A DNA stretch of 57,587 bases from an uncultured beta proteobacterium (GCA_903897925.1 CAIUDG010000107.1:1-57587), one strand, 5' to 3'; numbered from the stretch's first letter, positions 20,508 to 27,976 are shown. The notes: a model not told the origin generated them from the sequence alone. Program-made: numbers and translations.

Positions 20508-22118
20508 ATGCACCAAAAAATTCTGATTCTTGATTTCGGTTCGCAAGTAACGCAACTGATTGCGCGGCGTATTCGCGAAGCCCATGTTTTTTGTGAAGTA
20601 CATCCTTGCGATGTCACCGAAGACTGGCTGCGCGCCTACGCCCGTGACGGCTCCCTGAAGGGCATCATTCTGTCTGGCAGCCATGCCAGCGTGTATGAGG
20701 AAAGCACCGACAAGGCGCCGAATCTGGTGTTTGAACTGGGTATCCCGGTGCTAGGTATTTGCTACGGCATGCAAACCATGGCGCACCAGCTCGGCGGATT
20801 GGTGCAAAGCGGACACCAGCGCGAGTTTGGCCATGCCGACGTGCGCGCGCATGGCCATACCCGCCTGCTCGAAGGTCTGCAGGACTACACCACCTCCATG
20901 GGCCACGGCATGTTGCAGGTGTGGATGAGCCACGGCGACAAAGTCACCGAGCTGCCGCCCGGCTTCAAGCTCATGGCCAGCACCGACAGCTGCCCGATTG
21001 CCGGCATGGCCGACGAAGAGCGGCGTTTCTATGCAGTCCAGTTCCATCCCGAAGTGACGCACACCAAGCGTGGTGCGGCGATTCTGGAGCGTTTCGTGCT
21101 GGATATCTGTGAAACCCGTGCCGACTGGATCATGGGCGATTACATCGCCGAAGCGGTGCGCCATATCCGTGAACAGGTCGGCAACGAAGAAGTCATCCTC
21201 GGCTTGTCGGGCGGCGTCGACTCTTCTGTGGCTGCGGCGCTGATCCACCGCGCCATCGGCGACCAGCTGACCTGCGTGTTTGTTGACCACGGCTTGTTGC
21301 GCCTGAATGAAGGCGACATGGTCATGGACATGTTCGTCGGCAAACTGCACGCCAAAGTGGTGCGGGTTGATGCCGCCGATCAGTTCCTCGGACACCTGGC
21401 TGGCGTCAGCGACCCTGAAGCCAAGCGCAAGATCATTGGTCGCGAATTTGTGGAAGTCTTCAAGGCCGAAGCGGCCAAGCTCAAGAACGACCAGTCGCGC
21501 CACGTCGCCTGGCTGGCCCAGGGCACGATTTACCCGGACGTGATCGAGTCCGGTGGTGCCAAGAGCAAGAAAGCCGTCACCATCAAGAGCCACCACAACG
21601 TTGGCGGCCTGCCCGAACAACTGGGCCTCAAACTGCTTGAGCCGCTGCGCGAGCTGTTCAAGGACGAGGTCCGCGAACTCGGCGTCGCGCTCGGTTTGCC
21701 CTACCACATGGTGTACCGCCACCCCTTCCCCGGGCCCGGTCTGGGCGTGCGGATTCTGGGCGAAGTGAAGAAGGAATACGCCGACTTGCTGCGCCGCGCC
21801 GATGCCATCTTCATCGAAGAGCTGCGCAATTTCATCGACGAAGACACGGGCAAGAGCTGGTACGACCTGACCAGCCAGGCCTTTACCGTGTTCCTGCCGG
21901 TCAAGAGCGTTGGCGTCATGGGCGATGGCCGCACCTACGATTACGTGGTCGCCCTGCGTGCTGTGCAGACCAGCGACTTCATGACCGCGGACTGGGCCGA
22001 GTTGCCTTACGCCCTCTTGAAGAAGGTATCGAGCCGAATCATCAACGAAGTACGCGGAATCAACCGGGTTACTTACGATGTCAGCAGCAAACCGCCCGCC
22101 ACGATTGAGTGGGAATAA
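20508..22118 (+). CDS. guaA: GMP synthase (glutamine-hydrolysing)
   Basis: Converts XMP to GMP using glutamine and ATP. The 536-aa protein has an N-terminal class I glutamine amidotransferase domain (nucleophile Cys85 in GICYGMQTM; histidine in QFHPEV). The ATP pyrophosphatase domain follows, with the [10 protein letters not shown]-loop, and the dimerisation domain ends in TIEWE. It forms an operon with guaB. Confidence 0.98.
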   Translation: MHQKILILDFGSQVTQLIARRIREAHVFCEVHPCDVTEDWLRAYARDGSLKGIILSGSHASVYEESTDKAPNLVFELGIPVLGICYGMQTMAHQLGGLVQSGHQREFGHADVRAHGHTRLLEGLQDYTTSMGHGMLQVWMSHGDKVTELPPGFKLMASTDSCPIAGMADEERRFYAVQFHPEVTHTKRGAAILERFVLDICETRADWIMGDYIAEAVRHIREQVGNEEVILGLSGGVDSSVAAALIHRAIGDQLTCVFVDHGLLRLNEGDMVMDMFVGKLHAKVVRVDAADQFLGHLAGVSDPEAKRKIIGREFVEVFKAEAAKLKNDQSRHVAWLAQGTIYPDVIESGGAKSKKAVTIKSHHNVGGLPEQLGLKLLEPLRELFKDEVRELGVALGLPYHMVYRHPFPGPGLGVRILGEVKKEYADLLRRADAIFIEELRNFIDEDTGKSWYDLTSQAFTVFLPVKSVGVMGDGRTYDYVVALRAVQTSDFMTADWAELPYALLKKVSSRIINEVRGINRVTYDVSSKPPATIEWE

Positions 22119-22178
22119 GGCCCTGCGCCCGCGGCGCGCTGTTGCAGCACCTTGAATCGCCGCGCAAGCGCTAGCACT

Positions 22179-23423
22179 ATGGCCCGCAGCGACGACGATC
22201 AAGGCTTCATGGAAATGGCGCTGCAGCAAGCCCGCTTGGCGGCTGCGGCAGGCGAGATTCCCGTGGGTGCCGTGGTGGTGCGTGACGGCGTGGTGCTAGG
22301 GGCTGGGCACAATGCACCGATTGGCCAGCACGATCCCACCGCCCATGCCGAAATTGCGGCGTTGCGCGCTGCCGCCCGGCAACTCGGCAACTACCGGCTT
22401 GACGACTGCACTTTGTACGTCACGCTGGAGCCTTGCGCCATGTGTTCCGGTGCGGTGCTGCAGGCGCGCTTGGCGCGCGTGGTATTTGGCGCCGCCGAGC
22501 CCAAGACCGGCGCCGCCGGCTCTGTGCTCGATCTGTTTGACAACCCGGCCGTGAACCACCAGACCCGTATCGAAGGCGGGGTGCTGGCCGATCAATGTGC
22601 CGCCTTGCTGCGCCATTTTTTTCAACAACGCCGTGAGCTCGCGCGGCAAAAAATCAGCTGGCCGCTGCGCCAGGACGCGTTGCGCACGCCGGAACAAGCC
22701 TTTGTGGACATCCCCGGCCTGCCTGGTGCATCGCACTACATTGACGACCTGCCTACGCTGGCCGGACTGCGCTTGCATTACGTTGACGTTGGGCCTGCCG
22801 ACAGCGCGTTGGTGTTTTTTTGTGTCCACGGGCAGGGCGCCTGGAGCGCGCAATTTCTCCCTTGGATGCAAGCGGTGGACGCTGCCGGGTACCGGGTGGT
22901 GGCCCCCGACCTGATCGGCTTTGGGCGCAGCGACAAGCCCAAACGAGAATCTATGCACACTGCGGCATGGCATGGGCAAATCCTGGAAGAGTTACTGGCC
23001 TACCTGGATTTGCCCGCCTTTGTGTTGGTCGTTACCGGCTTGGAAGGTGCCTGGGGTCTGAATCTGCTGTCCAGCGCGCCACAGCGGGTACGCGGATTGC
23101 TGCTCTGCCAGGAACAGCCGGGGAGCGCAGGACCCTCAACTGCATTTCTGGCGCCATTCCCCGATCGGGGACACCAGGCCGCGCTGCGTGCCTTGCCGCA
23201 GCGCATGCCAGTGGCGCCTGAAACACTGGCCGTGTTGCGGGACAACTGGTGCGGTCCCACCGTGTTTCTGGCATCGGATGCAGAAGCGCTGTTCGATACG
23301 GACGCTGTGCAAGCGTTACTGGCCGCGAACGTGCACCCTGTCCCGCACAAAAAGAGCGCCCACCATGCCGCCGCCGTCTGCACGTTTGACCTGGCAACGC
23401 TGAAGTCTCGCTTCGCTGGCTGA
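22179..23423 (+). CDS. tadA: tRNA adenosine-34 deaminase TadA fused to an alpha/beta-hydrolase-like domain
   Basis: Residues 1-155 are a complete TadA: zinc ligands and proton shuttle HAE (56-58) and PCAMC (85-89). This makes inosine at the wobble position of tRNA. Residues about 185-414 are a second domain resembling haloalkane dehalogenase-type hydrolases, with VHGQG (216-220) and PDLIGFGRSDKP (243-254). Its nucleophile elbow reads VVTGLEGAWG, so the position normally holding the catalytic Asp/Ser (287) is Gly; the domain may be a pseudoenzyme. The ATG at 22179 is chosen over a TTG at 22152. The frame is continuous, with no sign of a frameshift. It lies downstream of guaA. Confidence 0.9.
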   Translation: MARSDDDQGFMEMALQQARLAAAAGEIPVGAVVVRDGVVLGAGHNAPIGQHDPTAHAEIAALRAAARQLGNYRLDDCTLYVTLEPCAMCSGAVLQARLARVVFGAAEPKTGAAGSVLDLFDNPAVNHQTRIEGGVLADQCAALLRHFFQQRRELARQKISWPLRQDALRTPEQAFVDIPGLPGASHYIDDLPTLAGLRLHYVDVGPADSALVFFCVHGQGAWSAQFLPWMQAVDAAGYRVVAPDLIGFGRSDKPKRESMHTAAWHGQILEELLAYLDLPAFVLVVTGLEGAWGLNLLSSAPQRVRGLLLCQEQPGSAGPSTAFLAPFPDRGHQAALRALPQRMPVAPETLAVLRDNWCGPTVFLASDAEALFDTDAVQALLAANVHPVPHKKSAHHAAAVCTFDLATLKSRFAG

Positions 23424-23433
23424 TAATCGGCCC

Positions 23434-24375
23434 GTGAAAAAACACATTTATATTTATTCCCCCTCCGGCGCGGTGCGCGACAAGGCGGCCTTCCAACGCG
23501 GTGTGCGCAGGTTAAAAGCACTTGGCCACGAGGTCGAAGTGGACGTCGATGCGCTGGCCAGCAAAACCCGCTTTGCCGGCGATGAGGCACAACGTGTCGC
23601 CGCAATCCACCGAGCGGCGGACAGCGGCGCTGATGTGGCGCTGATTTCGCGCGGTGGGTACGGCCTGTCGCGCATCCTGGGTGATATCGATTACCGCCGT
23701 CTTGCGCGGGCAATCGACGCCAAGACCCAGTTTCTTGGCATCAGTGATTTCACCGCCTTGCAGCTGGCGTTGCTGGCGCAAACCAAGTCCATCACTTGGG
23801 CCGGTCCGGCCTTGTGCGAAGGCTTCGGTGTAGCCCCCTTGCCAGACGACATCATGGAAGATTGTTTTAACGACATGTTGCTGGGGCAGGGCGAAGGAGT
23901 GGGCTGGCGGCGCTCCATTGCGCGATCGCGTGCTGCGCTGGCTGCTGAGGCGGCCAGCCCGGCAGAGTGGGGCGTTAGCAACGCCACGCTCTGGGGCGGC
24001 AATCTGGCGATGCTGGTGTCGCTCCTGGGTACGCCATATTTTCCGGCGATCAAGGGTGGCGTATTATTTCTCGAAGATATTGGGGAGCACCCCTACCGCA
24101 TCGAACGAATGCTGACCCAGCTGCTGCACGCCGGCGTGCTGGCCAAACAGAAGGCCATCGTGCTCGGACAATTTACCGGTTACCAACTGGGCCCGCACGA
24201 CAAGGGTTTCAATTTGGCCGAAGTACAGCGCTGGCTGCGCACGCAGATAGCGACGCCTATCATTGACCAGCTGCCCTATGGCCACGTTCAAACCAAAGTA
24301 CTGCTGCCGGTGGGCGCGCGGGTCGATTTGGCGGTTCAGGGGCGGGATGTGCTGCTTGCGTGGGGCCACCTGTAA
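23434..24375 (+). CDS. ldcA: LD-carboxypeptidase (murein tetrapeptide carboxypeptidase)
   Basis: Peptidase family S66 enzyme that trims the terminal D-Ala from recycled murein tetrapeptides in the cytoplasm. The 313-aa protein starts at a GTG 11 bp after the tadA stop codon. The nucleophilic serine is in LGISDFTAL, a glutamate is in LEDIGEHPYRIERML, and the histidine is in YGHVQTK near the C-terminus; together these match the Ser-Glu-His triad. The N-terminal SPSGAVRD motif is also typical. Confidence 0.93.
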   Translation: MKKHIYIYSPSGAVRDKAAFQRGVRRLKALGHEVEVDVDALASKTRFAGDEAQRVAAIHRAADSGADVALISRGGYGLSRILGDIDYRRLARAIDAKTQFLGISDFTALQLALLAQTKSITWAGPALCEGFGVAPLPDDIMEDCFNDMLLGQGEGVGWRRSIARSRAALAAEAASPAEWGVSNATLWGGNLAMLVSLLGTPYFPAIKGGVLFLEDIGEHPYRIERMLTQLLHAGVLAKQKAIVLGQFTGYQLGPHDKGFNLAEVQRWLRTQIATPIIDQLPYGHVQTKVLLPVGARVDLAVQGRDVLLAWGHL

Positions 24376-24505
24376 GCCAGCGGCCGCAGATTCCGCGCTT
24401 ATTTGACTTATTTTGATGCTTTTGAATTCGGAAATTTTTAACGGCGTTGCAAGTGTTCCGCTATGCCCTAAACTCTGAACCTATTCGGACTCAGGATTTT
24501 CGGGA

Positions 24506-25423
24506 ATGGGCGTTCAAGCGACAGTTGTTTTTACCGACTTACATGGCAGCACAGCCGTGTTTGAGGCACTGGGCAATGCCCGCGCCACGGAAACGATTAC
24601 GGAAATTACCGCCTGGATTGCAAAGCACTGCGAAGCGGAGGGCGGACATGTCGTCAAAACCTTGGGTGATGGCGTGCTGGCCTTGTTTCCCGATGGCAGC
24701 AAGGCAGTGAAGGCGCTGGTGGAGCTGCAACGGCTAAATTCCAAGCGCATGCTGCGTGTTCCTTCCGATCTGGCGATGCCGATCCGGATCGGGCTGGCAA
24801 GCGGCGAAGTTGAAATTGTTGCCGGCGATTGTTATGGTGACGCCGTCAATGTAGCAGCGCGCTTGTGCGACTTGTGCGGCCCCAACCAGATCTGGGCCAA
24901 CGCTGCAGCCCTGGATACGGTGGTGGAGTCGCCTGGGGTTGCGTTTCGCATGCTCGGACCGATCAATATCAGGGGCCGTGCCGAGCCTTGCACCGTCTAC
25001 CAGATCGAATGGCACGAAGAAGAAGCCACCGACTTCCTGACTATGCAGGGTGATATTGATGTCCTGTACAGCAACGGGGACGTAGACGTTCTGGGCCGTG
25101 AAATCGAACTGACCTGGCAGGGCGACAGCAAACGTTTCAAGTCTTTTGAGCTACCAATCCATATCGGGCGCGTACGCACAGTGGAGTTCATGGTGAATGA
25201 CCCACGGGTGTCCCGCACCCACGCCCGCCTGGAATGGCGCAATGGTAGCGTGGTGCTGGTGGATGTCAGCAGTTTTGGCAGCTGGGTCCGTTTTTCCGGT
25301 GAGACCGGCTCGGACGTGCTCTTGCGTCGCGACGAATGCGTGTTGCACGGCCAGGGCGAACTGGCGCTAGGCGCCTCGTTTGCAGACCCCAACGTGCCAA
25401 CAGTGCATTTCAGGATTCTTTGA
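24506..25423 (+). CDS. Class III adenylate/guanylate cyclase with C-terminal FHA domain
   Basis: The 305-aa protein combines an N-terminal class III nucleotidyl cyclase domain (residues 1-175) with a C-terminal forkhead-associated domain (about 205-300). The cyclase keeps both metal-binding aspartates (Asp11 in VFTDLHGS, Asp55 in KTLGDG), Lys51, and the transition-state Asn115 and Arg119 (NVAAR), so it is probably active. The FHA domain shows IGR, VSRTHARLEW and SFGSWVRF. It should make a cyclic nucleotide under control of a phosphothreonine partner. ATP versus GTP specificity is not certain. It is the last chromosomal gene before the mobile element. Confidence 0.88.
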   Translation: MGVQATVVFTDLHGSTAVFEALGNARATETITEITAWIAKHCEAEGGHVVKTLGDGVLALFPDGSKAVKALVELQRLNSKRMLRVPSDLAMPIRIGLASGEVEIVAGDCYGDAVNVAARLCDLCGPNQIWANAAALDTVVESPGVAFRMLGPINIRGRAEPCTVYQIEWHEEEATDFLTMQGDIDVLYSNGDVDVLGREIELTWQGDSKRFKSFELPIHIGRVRTVEFMVNDPRVSRTHARLEWRNGSVVLVDVSSFGSWVRFSGETGSDVLLRRDECVLHGQGELALGASFADPNVPTVHFRIL

Positions 25424-25445
25424 AAGGTTTTGTTTTTGTGCGTAA

Positions 25446-25464
25446 TTTATTAACATAATGCACA
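25446..25464 (-). other. Left attachment-like site (attL), dif-like
   Basis: TTTATTAACATAATGCACA; 17 of 19 bases match the right-hand site at 37226-37244, including a 12-base identical core. Read on the minus strand it gives a TGTGCA centre then TTATGTTAATA, matching the XerD-binding half of dif (TTATGTTAAAT in E. coli) at 9 of 11 positions. The flanking XerC-like half is poor. The repressor stop codon lies inside it. Confidence 0.6.
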
Positions 25465-25725
25465 CAGCCGCGCGGCTTCAGCCGCAAGTGACTGGCGCAG
25501 AGCAGGGGATTTCGTACGCTCTGCAGCCTGGTCAAGAACGATCCCAACGGGGTTGATTCCAAGCAGGATAGCTATCTTTTCAGCTACATCTTCATCTAGC
25601 GTTGATGCTCTTCCACGGTAGTTGCTTACCGCGGATCTGGTGATGTGCAGTGCTTTCGCCGCGGCGTAATCAGACGGCAGGTTTTTCGTGACCTTTAGGC
25701 GGTCGATCCATTCGTGTGCTTTCAT
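25450..25725 (-). CDS. Small Cro/CI-like HTH repressor of the prophage
   Basis: 91-aa protein. An N-terminal helix-turn-helix (AAKALHITRSAVSNYRGRAS, about residues 22-41) is followed by DEDVAEKIAILLGINPVGIVLDQAAERTKSP, an arrangement common in small phage regulators annotated DUF3693. It is transcribed divergently from the early operon and has a good AGGAG ribosome-binding site. The final codons (…LCALC, stop) lie inside the left attachment repeat. A lysogeny or immunity repressor role is inferred from position. Confidence 0.8.
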   Translation of the reverse strand: MKAHEWIDRLKVTKNLPSDYAAAKALHITRSAVSNYRGRASTLDEDVAEKIAILLGINPVGIVLDQAAERTKSPALRQSLAAEAARLCALC

Positions 25726-25748
25726 AGGGGTGGCGCTCCTTGGGCATT

Positions 25749-25777
25749 AGCATAGTGCAATGTTCATGAACGTACAA
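25749..25777 (-). promoter_or_regulatory. Promoter for the prophage repressor, with palindromic operator
   Basis: On the minus strand, TTGTAC (-35) and TATGCT (-10) are separated by exactly 17 bp. The spacer contains the perfect palindrome GTTCATGAAC (25762-25771), a likely repressor operator. Confidence 0.55.
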
Positions 25778-25790
25778 CGGTCACAAGGTG

Positions 25791-25820
25791 TTGACACGTA
25801 CACAGCGCGTGAACAATAAT
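25791..25820 (+). promoter_or_regulatory. Early-operon promoter of the prophage
   Basis: Consensus TTGACA (-35, 25791-25796) with CAATAA or AATAAT (-10) after 17-18 bp. The heptamer ACGTACA occurs inside it (25796-25802) and again in the divergent promoter (25770-25776), 26 bp apart. This could let one regulator act on both promoters. About 100 bp separate it from the first early gene. Confidence 0.6.
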
Positions 25821-25917
25821 CCGCCGGTCCGCCCGACCTTTTAACCGTGGCGGGTTGGCGCTTTCCCCGTTTAGAACGGGCGGACCCCTTAGCGCTTTCC
25901 CGTCGAAAGCGCCAAAC

Positions 25918-26265
25918 ATGTCAACCCAGAATAAAACCGTCGCCACTGGCAACGTAACGGGGAGAGGGGCTATCCCTCTCCCCATCTATCCTCCCAAGTT
26001 TGTCAGCGCCCGGCATAGCGGCGGACCGTTAACCCGTGCGGCGAAGTTCGAAGCATTGAACTGCCGGAGCGCTGGCGCCAAATTGCAACGTGTCCCGGTC
26101 TGGGCCGTTGTGGAAAACCCCGGCCAGGACAAGCAGTCCCTGGTGGCCATGTTCCTGGACTACGTTGCAGCGTGCTGCTTTTCAGTAGACCACGCCGCAC
26201 GCCAACTGGTGCACACCGATGTCATGCGCGTGCGTGATGACGGCATGCTGTCGGCGGAGTTCTGA
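25918..26265 (+). CDS. Unknown early prophage protein
   Basis: 115-aa protein of no recognised family; the first gene of the early operon. The start at 25918 avoids a longer frame that would begin upstream in the untranslated leader. The N-terminus is Gly/Pro-rich and probably disordered. The C-terminal half (VPVWAVVENPGQDKQSLVAMFLDYVAACCFSVD, in part hydrophobic) looks folded. Two adjacent cysteines (CC) are present. The next gene begins 2 bp after its stop codon. Its position suggests a role in replication or host takeover, but that is inference. Confidence 0.6.
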   Translation: MSTQNKTVATGNVTGRGAIPLPIYPPKFVSARHSGGPLTRAAKFEALNCRSAGAKLQRVPVWAVVENPGQDKQSLVAMFLDYVAACCFSVDHAARQLVHTDVMRVRDDGMLSAEF

Positions 26266-26267
26266 TC

Positions 26268-26480
26268 ATGGACTTATCAATTGATGCCGAATTTCTGCTT
26301 GAAATGATGGCAGAGCGCGAAACGCTCGTAAAGATCGAATACCGAACGCCTTGGTTGTCGATTGCCTTTTTGGAAGAAAAGATGCGAGATGTAGCCGGCG
26401 GAATCATCCGCTCTGGCATGCGCCCACTTTGTACTTGCCGCACGGGCCATCCGGACTACTGCGAGGTACACGCAGCATGA
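26268..26480 (+). CDS. Unknown small early prophage protein
   Basis: 70-aa protein, not recognised. It begins MDLSIDAEFLLEMMAERETLVKI, probably helical and acidic, and ends in a Cys/His-containing tail (CTCRTGHPDYCEVHAA) that could bind a metal. It sits in the early operon with a 2-bp gap upstream and a 4-base overlap (ATGA) with the next gene, which supports it being real. Confidence 0.55.
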   Translation: MDLSIDAEFLLEMMAERETLVKIEYRTPWLSIAFLEEKMRDVAGGIIRSGMRPLCTCRTGHPDYCEVHAA

Positions 26481-26698
26481 GCGCCCGTCTAGCTCTCCCG
26501 TCACCCTGCCAGGAAGGCCGCGCACGGCTCCCGGGCTGGGAACTTTCTTTCATCTGCTCTGGCCACACCTTCAAGGCTTTTGTTCGGGCCAATAACCAAC
26601 AAGCGGCAACGCATGAGGCAATCATTGAACTGGCGCAGCAGTGCCACGAATTTGAGCCAGACAATGCGCGCCTGGTGTCGGTTCGCCAGACCCTGTAA
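26477..26698 (+). CDS. Unknown small early prophage protein
   Basis: 73-aa protein. The start at 26477 overlaps the preceding stop codon. The stretch GWELSFICSGHTFKAFVRANNQQAATHEAIIELAQQC reads as beta strands followed by a helix. No family recognised. Its stop codon shares a base with the start of the next gene (TAATG), so it is part of the translationally coupled early run. Confidence 0.55.
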   Translation: MSARLALPSPCQEGRARLPGWELSFICSGHTFKAFVRANNQQAATHEAIIELAQQCHEFEPDNARLVSVRQTL

Positions 26699-27015
26699 TG
26701 GCTGATTCAGTCGTGGGGGGGGGTAGCATGGCAAAGCAGCCCGAAGACCTCTATACGCTCGAATTGACGCTTCCTATGCCCCGTGGACGTGGCCGTCCAC
26801 GCAAGGAAGATGCCCTCACACCAGCCCAGCGGGCAAAGCGGTACCGGGACCGCAAGGCGTCACGGAAATTGCGTTCCAAATACGTGCCCGTGGCCGTCTA
26901 TCGCGATCCGATGACCGGCCAAACGTGGACCGGGCGCGGCCTGGCACCAAAGTGGCTGACGTGCGCTTGTGAGCGCGACGGCTGCGACAGATCGGCATTC
27001 CTGGTGAAGCCATGA
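26698..27015 (+). CDS. H-NS-like DNA-binding protein with AT-hook motif
   Basis: 105-aa basic protein. An AT-hook-like segment (RGRGRPRK, about residues 29-36) and a basic helix (TPAQRAKRYRDRKASRK) precede YRDPMTGQTWTGRGLAPKWL, which matches the DNA-binding C-terminal domain of H-NS (TWTGRGxxPxWL). The N-terminal oligomerisation helices of H-NS are absent. A second possible start at 26728 directly follows a tract of nine G residues that could act as the ribosome-binding site. A nucleoid-like or anti-silencing role is inferred. Confidence 0.7.
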   Translation: MADSVVGGGSMAKQPEDLYTLELTLPMPRGRGRPRKEDALTPAQRAKRYRDRKASRKLRSKYVPVAVYRDPMTGQTWTGRGLAPKWLTCACERDGCDRSAFLVKP

Positions 27016-27152
27016 ATATCGATTTTTCTATCCTGGTGGAGCTCGCCGTCTTGTGGATGTTTGCGCACTTGCTTCACGACTTCTTGCTCCTGGCAATCAT
27101 CTACAGCGTATGGGTGTTGGCGGATCTGATCTGCGACTGGCTGAATCTCTGA
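27012..27152 (+). CDS. Small single-helix membrane protein
   Basis: 46-aa protein beginning MNIDFSILVELAVLWMFAHL. Nearly the whole length is hydrophobic, enough for one or two membrane passes. It overlaps the upstream gene by four bases (ATGA) and the downstream start by one base (TGATG), so it is well supported by context despite its size. Function unknown. Confidence 0.6.
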   Translation: MNIDFSILVELAVLWMFAHLLHDFLLLAIIYSVWVLADLICDWLNL

Positions 27153-27523
27153 TGCCATTCCCCGCCACCATCACCGTCCCTGACTTTGCGCTGCTGCGCA
27201 AGCCGGAGCTAAAGATTCTGTTTAACGATCTGCGCTGGCCGCTGGCCACGCAGGTATTCATGCTCCTGGTGCTGCATTCGGACTTCAAGACGGGCAACGT
27301 GCCAGACACCAGCTACGCCCGTTTGATGGAGCTTTGCACCCCTCCTACCCGCGAGAAGGGCGGGCGCGGCAAGGGCCCTACACGGGACCAGCTGCGCTAC
27401 GTGGTGGAGCAGCTGATTGTTCACCGCCTGGTCAAGCGAAACAACACGCACAACGAGAACCAGGGCACCCTAAAACTCACCGTTGCCAAGCGCACAACGC
27501 AGGCGCCAAAAAAGTCCGCCTAG
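27152..27523 (+). CDS. Putative replication initiator of the prophage
   Basis: 123-aa protein with a probable winged-helix domain: LRKPELKILFNDLRWPLATQVFMLLVLHSDFKTGNVPDTSYARLM is helical (given here as the region of residues 12-55), followed by TRDQLRYVVEQLIVHRLVKR, a recognition-helix-like segment, and a beta hairpin (LKLTV). It is the last early gene, immediately upstream of a region with iterons and a DnaA box, the usual place for an origin-binding initiator. No rolling-circle HUH or relaxase motifs are present. Replication function is inferred from position. Confidence 0.5.
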   Translation: MPFPATITVPDFALLRKPELKILFNDLRWPLATQVFMLLVLHSDFKTGNVPDTSYARLMELCTPPTREKGGRGKGPTRDQLRYVVEQLIVHRLVKRNNTHNENQGTLKLTVAKRTTQAPKKSA

Positions 27524-27533
27524 CGGGTCAAAT

Positions 27534-27643
27534 CCCAGGGGTTTTCCCAGGGGTGTGCATAAGCTGAAACCTAATATCCATGCGGCCTACGGGCCGTTTT
27601 TCATTTGTGCGCCGCGATAGTTTTCCCAGGGGTTCCCCCAGGG
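27534..27643 (+). repeat. Iteron-like repeats of the prophage origin
   Basis: CCCAGGGG occurs at 27534, 27546 and 27625, and CCCAGGG at 27637, forming two pairs each with exactly 12-bp spacing; a fifth CCCAGGG is at 27804. The 12-mer TTTTCCCAGGGG is perfectly repeated at 27542 and 27621. Direct repeats of this kind next to an initiator gene are typical iterons. Confidence 0.65.
27583..27602 (+). terminator. Terminator of the early operon
   Basis: CGGCC / GGCCG 5-bp stem with TACG loop, followed by TTTTTTC. It lies 60 bases past the last early gene and between the two iteron pairs. Confidence 0.65.
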
Positions 27644-27699
27644 TATTCAGGACTTAAGACAGTATTTGTATCCCTATATCCCTTTAGTGGAAAACTTTT

Positions 27700-27708
27700 T
27701 GTGGATAA
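27700..27708 (-). promoter_or_regulatory. Perfect DnaA box
   Basis: TGTGGATAA, the complement of the consensus TTATCCACA, lies in an AT-rich patch (27660-27708) just right of the iterons. This supports host DnaA recruitment at the prophage origin. Confidence 0.65.
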
Positions 27709-27732
27709 CCTGCGCAGGGGTACCCTCAATAG

Positions 27733-27819
27733 CCCCCCAAAGGGGGGAGGGCTACGCCCCCACAGGTGCAGGGGCTGCGCCCCGCCTGGCTGCGCTCAGG
27801 CTCCCCAGGGCTACGCCCT
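27733..27819. other. Cluster of five GC-rich hairpins in the origin region
   Basis: Consecutive perfect or near-perfect inverted repeats: C6-AAA-G6 (27733-27747), GGGC-TAC-GCCC (27749-27759), GGGGC-TGC-GCCCC (27771-27783), GCCTG…CAGGC (27784-27801) and AGGGC-TAC-GCCCT (27807-27819). Three share the form purine-rich arm, TAC/TGC loop, complementary arm. They could be a single-strand origin, packaging signal or regulator binding sites. No convincing gene lies between 27524 and 28045. Confidence 0.7.
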
Positions 27820-27976
27820 CGACGCAAGGTCTCACCCAACATCCGTTGAATTCAGGAAGGCAGGGAAAATATTCGGGTATCCGGCCAGAGCAAGCCACGC
27901 AGACCGAAGGCAGGAAACCGCCATAGGCGCCGTTTTTTCAGATTGGGTAGGGGGTTGTGCAGGGTTGCGGTAATTT

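Noticed and set aside
27733..27819. Hairpin cluster considered as a tRNA or CRISPR array
   Set aside because: No cloverleaf or conserved T-loop is present; arms differ and there are no regular spacers.
27605..27973. Open frames of 86-122 codons inside the prophage origin region
   Set aside because: They run through the iterons, DnaA box and hairpins, have no ribosome-binding site and give low-complexity translations.
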